This document shows positions 6,353-13,123 of a DNA stretch of 19,547 bases, in pieces. A model generated the notes under the pieces. It was not told the origin of the DNA and did no database searches. It saw nothing but the letters and a program-made list of their open reading frames with translations. The position numbers and the translations under genes are program-made. This stretch comes from DAOTWP01 sp034435675. GTDB lineage: Bacteria; Chloroflexota; Anaerolineae; Aggregatilineales; Phototrophicaceae. The stretch is taken from the NCBI GenBank assembly GCA_034435675.1, contig DAOTWP010000090.1:1-19547 (forward strand), written 5' to 3'. The stretch's first letter is position 1. Each line of letters opens with the position of its first letter.

Positions 6353-7890
6353 TCCGCCGATACCCCCAGTGTACGCACGTAGACCACCGTGAAGATCAGG
6401 ATGATGATGAAGATTGTCACCCCGACAGCAGACGCATAGCCTAACTGCTGTTGATCCACCAGCACTTGCTGGTTGAACGTCGCCATCGACTGCACCTGCC
6501 TTCCTAACAGGACTTCAAATACGTCAAAGGCGCGTATCGAGTCCAGCGTGCGGAAGACCAGCGCGACGGCAATCGTCGGGCGCAGCAGCGGCAGCGTTAA
6601 GGTCAAAAACTGGCGCAGCTTGCTCGCGCCGTCTACATCTGCCGCCTCATAAATATCGCTGGGGATGGTTTGCAGCCCCGCCAGCAGAATCAGCGCCATA
6701 AACGGCGTTGTCTTCCACACGTCCACCAGAATGATCGAGACCAATTGCAGGTTCGCCTGAATAGGCGACAGCGCCAGCCAGGACTGCGCCTCTGGGAAGA
6801 CACCAATACCGACGAAGAAATTGTTGATGACACCGGAGGAGTCCGGGCGCAGCATAATTTCCCACAGCTTGGCAGAAACCACCGTCGGGATCGCCCAGGG
6901 GACGAGCATCGCCGCGCGCATCACCCCGCGTCCGGTGAACTTGCTGTTGACCACCATCGCGACCATCAAGCCCAGAATCAATTCCAGCGTGACGGACGCA
7001 AAGGTGAACACCAGCGTATTTTGAATGGAGGTGACAAACGCTGTATCGCGCGCGCTGATCACAACCTGTGTGCCGCCGATGGTGACGATGCCGGTGGGCA
7101 CAAAGCGCTGGTCGCGGTAGCTGGGGTCGGCATCGCGCAGCACATTGCGTGCGCGCGGGAAGACAATCGCGCCGTTTTCGTCCACGGCACAGCCGCCGTC
7201 TTCCGCTGGTTCGCAGGCGACGCTGTCAACACGGAAACCGAGCAGTTGGGCGTAGTTGTCGAAGCCAACAAACTGTCCCTGCTGGTCTGCCGCGCCTGCA
7301 AAACGCCGGTCCGTTAGGCTGTTGATAAACGTGCGTTCCAGCGGGCGTGCCGCCAGCACGATCAGCACTGCCAGCGTGGGCAGCAGCAGGTTCCATGCCA
7401 GGCGCGCCTCGCGTGAGCTGAGCGTTTCCACCCCGTGAAACAGATGGAGATTCTTGCCCAGCCACCACCACGCCCCGGCAAACACCACCGCCGCCAGCGC
7501 AACAACCACCGATAGCGGCAGCCAGTCGTCAACCGGCTTGGCGTTAAATGCGGCATCCACCACCAGCACAATCGTCAGCACAATCAAGCCGGTCATCAGC
7601 CAGAACAGGATTTGGCGCGCCCACGTCGCCCCCATCAGATCTCCCGTGCGCAGCCGCAGACCCAGCCGGATGGCATAATACCCGAGGAAGATCAGCAGGA
7701 TCGGCAGAATAATGCCGAAGTTATCCAAAAAGGGCAGCAGCGCCGCGACGACCGCTTCGGTGCTGAAGATGCGTTCAATCAAAAACAACAGCGCGCCCAG
7801 ACCGAGTAGAATAAACAACAGACTGATTAAGCGTCCGACCCACGTGCCGCGCCGGGGGTCTTGCTGGTTCGGGGTAGCTTGCATAAGCAT
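6349..7890 (-). CDS. Carbohydrate ABC transporter permease, MalF-like, with N-terminal 4-TM extension
   Basis: Inner-membrane subunit of the sugar importer, 513 residues; usual CUT1 permeases are about 290-320. The core begins near residue 166 (LAWNLLLPTLAVLIV). It continues with FVGFDNYAQLL (207-217), helices at about 289-313, 325-347, 378-404, 436-450 and 485-505, and the EAA loop EAADVDGASKLRQFLTLTLP at 415-434. Two additions stand out. The first 150 residues hold four extra membrane helices (about 19-39, 56-76, 94-114, 123-144). The first external loop is enlarged (about 218-285) and has a cysteine pair at 226 and 234 that could form a disulfide. ATG 7890 has AAGGA close upstream; ATG 7884 (residue 3) is an equally good alternative. 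The gene is preceded by the terminator-bearing gap after the binding-protein gene. Confidence 0.9.
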   Translation of the reverse strand: MLMQATPNQQDPRRGTWVGRLISLLFILLGLGALLFLIERIFSTEAVVAALLPFLDNFGIILPILLIFLGYYAIRLGLRLRTGDLMGATWARQILFWLMTGLIVLTIVLVVDAAFNAKPVDDWLPLSVVVALAAVVFAGAWWWLGKNLHLFHGVETLSSREARLAWNLLLPTLAVLIVLAARPLERTFINSLTDRRFAGAADQQGQFVGFDNYAQLLGFRVDSVACEPAEDGGCAVDENGAIVFPRARNVLRDADPSYRDQRFVPTGIVTIGGTQVVISARDTAFVTSIQNTLVFTFASVTLELILGLMVAMVVNSKFTGRGVMRAAMLVPWAIPTVVSAKLWEIMLRPDSSGVINNFFVGIGVFPEAQSWLALSPIQANLQLVSIILVDVWKTTPFMALILLAGLQTIPSDIYEAADVDGASKLRQFLTLTLPLLRPTIAVALVFRTLDSIRAFDVFEVLLGRQVQSMATFNQQVLVDQQQLGYASAVGVTIFIIILIFTVVYVRTLGVSAE

Positions 7891-8025
7891 CCATCCTTAT
7901 AAAGGTATGGCGTGGGGTGCGGTGTGGCACAGAAAACGGCGCAATGTGTACAGCGCAGAACTGCGGGGCACACAGGGCATAGCACCAGGTCACGAACGCA
8001 CTCCCACAGCACATGATCTATTTGC

Positions 8026-8054
8026 AAAAGAGGGGCGCGAACTTCGCACCCCTC
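8026..8054 (-). terminator. Intrinsic terminator-like hairpin between binding-protein and permease genes
   Basis: Read on the minus strand, GAGGGGTGCGA pairs with TCGCGCCCCTC over 11 bp, including one U-G wobble, with a 3-nt loop. Four U residues follow directly (8029-8026). It lies about 56 nt past the binding-protein stop and 136 nt before the MalF-like start. Partial termination here would make more binding protein than permease, as in many sugar operons. The stem sequence resembles the hairpin at 3124-3147. Confidence 0.65.
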
Positions 8055-8066
8055 CGCACAGGTTGC

Positions 8067-8092
8067 GGATGCAGGCGCGTTCACCTGCATCC
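8067..8092 (-). repeat. Perfect 9-bp hairpin just after the binding-protein stop
   Basis: GGATGCAGG (8067-8075) and CCTGCATCC (8084-8092) are perfect inverted arms around an 8-nt loop, 17 nt downstream of the binding-protein stop codon. There is no U-run. With the terminator-like hairpin at 8026-8054 it makes a tandem stem-loop pair that could shield the upstream mRNA from 3' exonucleases. The function is inferred. Confidence 0.65.
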
Positions 8093-8109
8093 ATTACAGT
8101 CTCTGGGCT

Positions 8110-9429
8110 TTAGCTGCCAGCCATCAGGTCAGCTATGAAGTCTTCGAGTTCGATCTGCAGATCCGCCATAGCATCAGCAGCGGTTGCCTGACCGGTCAGC
8201 ACCGAGTGCACGCCGCCGGAGAAGATCGCGGAAGCTTCGTTATAGGCGGCACCCGTGGCGACCGACGGACGCGCATATGCCGTGCCGAGGATCGGGCCAA
8301 GGCGAACCATCAGCGGGTCTTCCTGGATGGTGGCGTCTTCGTAAACAGCGGGGATGGTGGGCGGGTTGCCCTGGGCGCTCAGCGCGCGCATCACCTGCTG
8401 GTCAAAGCCGGTCATGAATTTGGCGACGGCGACAGCGGCGTCGACGTTATCGCTGTACTGCGACACGGCGATCTGCCAGCCACCGAGGCATGCAGCACTG
8501 CGGACATCACCGGTGGGCAGCGGGACCCATTCGAACAGCCCGGCGATCGCGCTGTCTTCACCATTGCCGAGGTTGTAGGCATAGGGCCAGTTGCGCATAA
8601 AGGCAGCGTTGCCAGCCTGCCACACCGCGCGCGACTCTTCTTCCTGGAAGGTGGTCACAGCAGCGGGGCTGATCGTGCCGACCCAGCCAGCAGCGCGTTC
8701 CAGCGCGGCGACCCAGCGCTCATCGGTCACGTTGACGGTGCCGTCAGCGGCGATGAAGGTTTCGCCAGTTTCGGAAACGAGCCATTCGTGCGCGTCACAG
8801 GTCAGACCTTCGTAGTCGTTGCCCTGCCACACATAGCCCCAGAATTCCTGGTTGCCGGTCGCTTCGCGCACGCAGTCCTGCACGGTCTGCGCGGCGACGG
8901 TCAGTTCGTCCCACGTCTGCGGCACTTCCACACCACACTGCTCCAGCAGGTCGGTGCGGTAGTACAGACCAGCGGCATCGGAGAACCAGGGGATCGCCAC
9001 CAGACGCCCTTCAACGGTCTGCCCGGCAATCATATCCGGGAAGTACATGCCAACTTCTTCTTCGCTGAAGTATTCGTTCATGTCCACGACATGCGGGGCG
9101 ATGATCGCGGGCCAGATCACGTCAACCTGGAACACGTCCACATCGGCGCTCTGGGCTTCCCAGAACTGGAGGTACAGCGCCAAACGCTCAGTGGTGCTGT
9201 CCGGCATTTCCAGAACGGTGATGCTCACATCCGGGCACGCAGCCATAAATTCTTCAGCAGCACCGGTAAGCTGCTCCAGCTCTGCACCTACGCTGCCACC
9301 GGCGATAGCAATGTCGGCAGCACCTTCAGGGCAAACGATGCCCATGTCGTCCTGAGCGCTGACCAGCGCGACGCCAAACGCCGACACGATCAGAGCCAGA
9401 ATCACCAGCAAAGCAATCTTTCTCGACAT
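8110..9429 (-). CDS. Extracellular carbohydrate-binding protein of ABC importer (MalE/ThuE-like)
   Basis: Solute-binding protein of a CUT1 importer, 439 residues, usual size. The signal peptide MSRKIALLVILALIVSAFG with probable cleavage after VSA (residue 25) is of the non-lipoprotein type, as no lipobox cysteine is present. Family features include AAEEFMAACPDVSITVLEMP, LALYLQFWEAQSADVDVFQVD, VAIPWFSDAAGLYYRTDLL followed by VPQTWDEL, a late AAFMRNWPYAY segment and the C-terminal GGWQIAVSQYSDNVDAA. These are typical of trehalose/maltose-type binding proteins. ATG 9429 is chosen: AGGAG lies nine bases upstream, and the in-frame TTG three codons earlier overlaps that spacing. It is the first gene of the importer operon, with a good promoter at 9514-9543. 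Several internal Cys residues may form disulfides. Confidence 0.93.
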   Translation of the reverse strand: MSRKIALLVILALIVSAFGVALVSAQDDMGIVCPEGAADIAIAGGSVGAELEQLTGAAEEFMAACPDVSITVLEMPDSTTERLALYLQFWEAQSADVDVFQVDVIWPAIIAPHVVDMNEYFSEEEVGMYFPDMIAGQTVEGRLVAIPWFSDAAGLYYRTDLLEQCGVEVPQTWDELTVAAQTVQDCVREATGNQEFWGYVWQGNDYEGLTCDAHEWLVSETGETFIAADGTVNVTDERWVAALERAAGWVGTISPAAVTTFQEEESRAVWQAGNAAFMRNWPYAYNLGNGEDSAIAGLFEWVPLPTGDVRSAACLGGWQIAVSQYSDNVDAAVAVAKFMTGFDQQVMRALSAQGNPPTIPAVYEDATIQEDPLMVRLGPILGTAYARPSVATGAAYNEASAIFSGGVHSVLTGQATAADAMADLQIELEDFIADLMAGS

Positions 9430-9470
9430 ACGACACAACTCCTAAATGTGCGACTATTTGAATTGGCAAG

Positions 9471-9498
9471 CACTAACCACACGGACTTACAGTTAGTG
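9471..9498. promoter_or_regulatory. Inverted repeat, candidate operator in the binding-protein leader
   Basis: CACTAAC (9471-9477) and GTTAGTG (9492-9498) are perfect inverted arms whose centres are 21 bp apart, about two helical turns. They lie directly downstream of the predicted -10 box of the binding-protein promoter. This placement suits a repressor site; an RNA hairpin in the leader is also possible. No regulator gene for the importer is in the window. Confidence 0.4.
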
Positions 9499-9513
9499 GC
9501 ATGCACCGACAGT

Positions 9514-9543
9514 ACAATAACTCTTTCACCCAAGACTTGTCAA
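9514..9543 (-). promoter_or_regulatory. Probable promoter of the sugar importer operon
   Basis: On the minus strand a perfect -35 TTGACA (9538-9543) is followed after 18 bp by -10 TATTGT (9514-9519), four of six matches. Transcription would start near 9507, giving a leader of roughly 78 nt. The spacer includes a small CAAG-A-CTTG dyad (9531-9539). The 300-bp divergent region 9430-9729 holds this promoter and that of the propeller gene, and no other gene is seen in it. Confidence 0.6.
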
Positions 9544-9650
9544 ACGGATTCGGGCATTTTCCACAACTTTGTTCACGATTCTCATCAAGTCTGGCTTACA
9601 AATATTGTACGTATTCTTAATTACGCAGAGCTTTCGCTTGCCGGGGCAGT

Positions 9651-9678
9651 TTGTCTGGCACACAGACTGGCGTACACT
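9651..9678 (+). promoter_or_regulatory. Possible promoter of the propeller gene, with internal dyad
   Basis: -35-like TTGTCT (9651-9656), a 16-bp spacer and -10-like TACACT (9673-9678) lie about 50 bp before the start codon. Each box has four of six consensus matches. A perfect dyad GTCTG-gcaca-CAGAC (9653-9667) falls between the boxes and could be an operator. Moderate evidence only. Confidence 0.4.
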
Positions 9679-9729
9679 GAGGGTGCTGCGCGGATGCGCG
9701 CAGAGGGTCTATTCAGAAGGAGCTGCACC

Positions 9730-10812
9730 ATGAAAAAGCTGTTTGTAGTTGGGCTGCTGGTTGTGTTGGTGCTGGGGGTGGGCAGTGCTGCGCAGGCACA
9801 GTCCGCCCCGCGGGTGGTGTTAAGCGGTTTCGATACGCCGCGCGGGTTGTGCATTGCGGATGACGGCACGCTGTATGTGGCGGACGCCGGGCGCGGCGGG
9901 GATGTAACCGTCAACGGGGTGTTTGGCGCGGCGCAGGCAGGCGGCACGGCAGCGGTCTATGCCGTTGCGCCAGATGGCACACGCTCAACCGTTGTCTACG
10001 GGCTGCCAAGCATCAACGCGAACGGCGAGGTGCTGGGTGTGCATGATGTCTATGCGGCGGATGGCGCGCTGTGGCTGCTGACCGGGCAGAACGCGCTTCC
10101 GGGTCCTGGCACTGCCAACAACCCGTTCAGCTATGCGCTGGTCGAAGTAGACGCGGTGACTCTGCGCGTCAAAACCTTTGTTGATCTGTACAGTTTCGAG
10201 GTCGAAAACAATCCTGACGGTGAAGCGATTGACTCTAACCCGGTGAAGATGGCGGCAAGCGATGACGGTACGATCTACATCGCGGATGCCGGCGCAAATG
10301 CTGTGCTGAAGTGGGTGCGCGGCGAGGGGCTGTCGGTGTTCGCTACCTGGAGCGATAACCCTGTGCCGACCAGTGTGGATGTGGCGGCGGATGGCAGTGT
10401 GTTTATCGGCTTTTTGACGGGCTTTCCGTTCCCCACCGAAGGCGCACGTATTGAGCAGTATGCCCCTGACGGCACGCTGCAAGCCACCTTTACCGGGCTG
10501 ACCACGGTGGTGGATGTGCTGGTAGCGGCAGATGGCACGCTGTACGCGACACAACTGGCAGTGTTTGATCCTAACGCGGGCTGGGTGCCCAATTCCGGCA
10601 GTGTGGTCGCGGTGGCGGCAGATGGGCTTACGCCGATTGCCAGCGAGCTGAACTTCCCCTACGCGCTGGGCGAAACGCTGGACGGCGCGCTGCTGGTGAC
10701 GGTGAATTCGGTCTATGCCGAACCGGGCACGGGCGGCATCGCGATTGTGCGGGGCGACTGGACCTACGGGGGCGCAGCGCCTGAACCGGCAGCGACTGAG
10801 TCCGCCGGGTAG
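9730..10812 (+). CDS. Secreted ScyD/SMP-30-like beta-propeller protein
   Basis: Exported protein of 360 residues. The signal peptide MKKLFVVGLLVVLVLGVGSAAQA ends at residue 23, before Q24. The rest consists of propeller-like strands of the NHL/SMP-30 kind: GFDTPRGLCIADDGTLYVADA, MAASDDGTIYIADAGANAVLKW, SVDVAADGSVFIGF and VDVLVAADGTLYATQ. This pattern matches the ScyD/ScyE family, whose members often lack a known activity. The start is ATG 9730, with AAGGAG (9717-9722) seven bases upstream; the long upstream extension of the frame is antisense to the importer gene and not real. It is divergent from the sugar-binding protein gene and could be co-regulated through the shared 300-bp region. Catalytic function is not evident. 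Confidence 0.85.
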   Translation: MKKLFVVGLLVVLVLGVGSAAQAQSAPRVVLSGFDTPRGLCIADDGTLYVADAGRGGDVTVNGVFGAAQAGGTAAVYAVAPDGTRSTVVYGLPSINANGEVLGVHDVYAADGALWLLTGQNALPGPGTANNPFSYALVEVDAVTLRVKTFVDLYSFEVENNPDGEAIDSNPVKMAASDDGTIYIADAGANAVLKWVRGEGLSVFATWSDNPVPTSVDVAADGSVFIGFLTGFPFPTEGARIEQYAPDGTLQATFTGLTTVVDVLVAADGTLYATQLAVFDPNAGWVPNSGSVVAVAADGLTPIASELNFPYALGETLDGALLVTVNSVYAEPGTGGIAIVRGDWTYGGAAPEPAATESAG

Positions 10813-10916
10813 CCAGAGCAGCATTTGCCGGACGGGCGGGTGGCAAGCACACGGCGACCCGCCCCATGGCGACCCGCCCCCACGCTGCGCTGCCGTGCGG
10901 CAGGGACGCCGCGCGG

Positions 10917-11993
10917 TCAGGGACGCCAGGCGGGGGCGACTTCCGGTGCGGAGTGGCTGGTCAGCCGCCGGGATGCGCCGCTGCGGGCATCCACCAGATA
11001 CAGATCATACGCATCGCCATACTGCCATGCCGCCGCTGCCGCCAACTGCGTGCCGTCCGGCGACCAGGCATGCCCGCCCTGAAACGCCGCCGCAAAACCG
11101 AGGCGCTGATTGCGCCATGCCGGGGTATCCGTGCCAACCGGCGCAGAGAGCACATATAGCTGCTGCCCCGCCACATTGCGCCGCAAAAAGGCGATGTGCC
11201 GACCATCCGGCGACCAGTCCGGGGCGAAGTCGAAGCCGCCGTCCTGCGTCAGCAGCGTTGGGGCAGGGTCAGCGCTGCCGCTGTTGACCAGCGACATGCT
11301 CGGCGCGCCGCTGCTGGCATAGGTCACCACGACAAGCTGGCTGCCATCGGGCGACCACACATAGTCACGTTCCGGGCTGCGGCTGCGTGTCAGGCGGCGC
11401 AGCGCTGTGCTGCCCAGATCATACAGGTACAGTTCCAGGTTGCCTTCACGATCCGACAAAAAGGCAAGCTGCGTGCCATCCGGCGACCAGCGCGGCAGGG
11501 TGTCGTTGATCGTGTTGCGCGTCAGGCGGCGCAGGTCGCTGCCATCGGCGCGCACCAGGTACAGATCCGTGGTGCTGAACCACCAGACGACGAATGCTAA
11601 CTGCGTGCCGTCCGGCGACCACGCCATGCCATGACCGGGCAGTTCGTCGGTGGTGATGCGCTGGCGTTCACCGCCGAGCGCGTTAATCACATAAATCTGC
11701 GCGCTGCTGCGTTCCGAGACAAATGCCAGCCGTGCGCCATCCGGCGACCAGGCGAAATGCGTGACCAGCATGCCGCGCACAAGCGGATGGGTCAGCCCGC
11801 GCTCAACATCCAGCAGCAGCAGATCGCCGGAGGGGTAGGGCAGCGCCCGCTGGTGCGTATCGCGAATGAAGGCGATTTCCGGCGCGCCTGCCCGCAGCAC
11901 ACGCCCGGCAAGCGTCGCCAGGGTGCTGCACAGCAGGCTCAGGGCGGTCAGCGCGGCGGCAGCACGCAGCAGCAAACGGGCAAAGGGCAGCAT
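10917..11993 (-). CDS. PD40 / TolB-like beta-propeller protein with N-terminal membrane anchor
   Basis: Protein of 358 residues with a hydrophobic N-terminus (about 5-30) that is either a signal peptide or an anchor. The remainder is a six- to seven-bladed propeller. The blade signature WSPDG followed by a hydrophobic strand occurs six times (for example AWSPDGARLAFVS, RWSPDGTQLAFLSDREG, DWSPDGRHIAFLR). The last blade ends at PAWRP at the very C-terminus, so the fold is probably closed by the first strand. TolB-type repeats usually bind other proteins or peptides at the cell surface; no enzymatic residue is evident. ATG 11993 lacks its own Shine-Dalgarno sequence and lies 13 nt after the DinB-like stop, so translation is likely coupled. 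The WSPDG-coding DNA is itself repetitive (gccatccggcgacca-type units). Confidence 0.88.
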   Translation of the reverse strand: MLPFARLLLRAAAALTALSLLCSTLATLAGRVLRAGAPEIAFIRDTHQRALPYPSGDLLLLDVERGLTHPLVRGMLVTHFAWSPDGARLAFVSERSSAQIYVINALGGERQRITTDELPGHGMAWSPDGTQLAFVVWWFSTTDLYLVRADGSDLRRLTRNTINDTLPRWSPDGTQLAFLSDREGNLELYLYDLGSTALRRLTRSRSPERDYVWSPDGSQLVVVTYASSGAPSMSLVNSGSADPAPTLLTQDGGFDFAPDWSPDGRHIAFLRRNVAGQQLYVLSAPVGTDTPAWRNQRLGFAAAFQGGHAWSPDGTQLAAAAAWQYGDAYDLYLVDARSGASRRLTSHSAPEVAPAWRP

Positions 11994-12006
11994 GGCTCAG
12001 GCGGCT

Positions 12007-12480
12007 TCAGCCCAGCGCGGCACGGGTGCGCTGGATCTGGTCGAGATGCGCGGCGCCATGCTCGGCATAGGTTCTGACCAGGTCTTCTGGTGTGATTACG
12101 CCCACTTCAGGATGCAGCCCCGTGCGCGTCCACTGGTCGGCGGTCAACACTTCGAACAATCCCGTCCAGCGCGTGTGCAGCCCGCGCAGCAGTTCCAGCG
12201 ATGCGCTGACATCGGCGGGCGTGGCATCGGGCATTTCTGCCCACACTTCCTGGTCATACGGCTTCAGCGTCGGCTGTTCTTCCGCCAGAATCAGCTTGAG
12301 GCGGATGTAGCTGTTCAGGTGCGAATCGGCAAGGTGATGCACATTCTGCGCGATACTCCATTCGCCGGGCAGCGGGCGGGCGGTGAGCTGGTCGGCGCTC
12401 AGCCCGTCCAGCAGCGCGGCGACCTGCTGCGGCAGTGCGCGAATGCGGGCGATACAGTCAAGGCGTTCTTCGGGGGTCAT
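12007..12480 (-). CDS. DinB-like / YfiT-type four-helix metal-binding protein
   Basis: Protein of 157 residues, the typical length of the DinB/YfiT (BstA) superfamily of four-helix bundles. These often bind a divalent metal through three histidines and act as thiol-dependent S-transferases, with many members uncharacterised. Seen: the first helix TPEERLDCIARIRALPQQV, the metal motif WSIAQNVHHLADSH (about 41-54) and the C-terminal YAEHGAAHLDQI, which carries the remaining histidines. ATG 12480 is chosen because GAGGAG (12489-12494) lies eight bases upstream; ATG 12486 would leave only two. The PD40 propeller gene follows after 13 bases, so the two probably form a small operon with a candidate promoter at 12560-12589. 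Substrate unknown. Confidence 0.85.
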   Translation of the reverse strand: MTPEERLDCIARIRALPQQVAALLDGLSADQLTARPLPGEWSIAQNVHHLADSHLNSYIRLKLILAEEQPTLKPYDQEVWAEMPDATPADVSASLELLRGLHTRWTGLFEVLTADQWTRTGLHPEVGVITPEDLVRTYAEHGAAHLDQIQRTRAALG

Positions 12481-12559
12481 CGGCATGGCTCCTCATCTGG
12501 CTGGCGGCAAGGGTGTTCCGGCGGGCGCAACCAGCAGTGTGCCGCCGAAGCACTGTCTC

Positions 12560-12589
12560 AGTATAGGCAGACCGATGCGGCGTGGTCTA
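12560..12589 (-). promoter_or_regulatory. Possible promoter of the DinB-like / PD40 pair
   Basis: On the minus strand -35-like TAGACC (12584-12589) and -10 TATACT (12560-12565, five of six matches) are separated by 18 bp. They lie in the 136-bp gap between the unknown gene and the DinB-like gene. If real, the pair can be expressed independently of the CAP-LysM gene upstream. Confidence 0.4.
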
Positions 12590-12616
12590 GCGGGCTACCA
12601 GACCAATTTCGCGCGG

Positions 12617-13111
12617 TCAGTCGTCCGCCGCATCCGCTTCCAGCGTCGTGCTGGGCGGAATTGCGTCCAGATGTGCGCCCAGCGCCCCCAGCGCCGCCTG
12701 CACTGCCGCGTCGGTCAGCAGCGCGGAGTCGCGGAACTGCGCGATATAGTAGCGGTCGTTCAGGTTGCTGGCATAAATCGCGGTCAGGCTGTGTTCGGTC
12801 AGGTTGCGCAGCAGGTAGGGGTATTCCTGCCGGGCGTGATGCAGCACGGTTTGCAGCGCCGTCTCGAATTTGAGCGCGCGCCCTTCGATGCGCAGCGTAA
12901 GCTGCTGACGGGCGGCGGCGGGCAGTCCGGCTGCGTCTGCCGCGTGCAGCACAGCCTCGGCAAGCTGCACGGTGGTGGCAATCCAGCGTTGCAGGCGCGG
13001 GTAAGGCGGCGGCGGGGGCTGCACCGTTTTACCGCGCAGGGTCAGCCAGGCGGCGGCGACCAGCGCCCGCAGCGGATGCAGTGGTTTGTTACGTTCAGGT
13101 GGGTTCTGCAT
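12617..13111 (-). CDS. Conserved-looking protein of unknown function, 164 residues
   Basis: Not recognised. The start ATG 13111 has AAGGA eight bases upstream, and that site overlaps the stop codon of the CAP-LysM gene (gap 12 nt), so the two genes are almost certainly co-transcribed. The protein has no signal peptide. After a short basic start and a PPPPP stretch (residues about 32-36) it is mostly alpha-helical: YPRLQRWIATTVQLAEAVL, then RIEGRALKFETALQTVLHHARQEYPYLLRN, a tyrosine-rich ASNLNDRYYIAQFRDS (about 114-129), and an acidic tail LEADAADD. The codon pattern matches its neighbours. It may help the CAP-LysM protein or simply share its operon; no function can be assigned. Confidence 0.75.
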   Translation of the reverse strand: MQNPPERNKPLHPLRALVAAAWLTLRGKTVQPPPPPYPRLQRWIATTVQLAEAVLHAADAAGLPAAARQQLTLRIEGRALKFETALQTVLHHARQEYPYLLRNLTEHSLTAIYASNLNDRYYIAQFRDSALLTDAAVQAALGALGAHLDAIPPSTTLEADAADD

Positions 13112-13123
13112 CAGCCGTTTCCT

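Noticed and set aside
8206..9729. Long plus-strand frame running into the propeller gene from upstream
   Set aside because: It is antisense to the sugar-binding-protein gene. The signal peptide and ribosome site place the real start at 9730.
9985..10824. 279-codon minus-strand frame opposite the propeller gene
   Set aside because: Antisense shadow with low-information composition and no start context.
11030..11760. Regularly recurring ccgtccggcgacca-type DNA strings as a repeat array
   Set aside because: They encode the WSPDG blade motif of the PD40 propeller, so the periodicity is protein-level.
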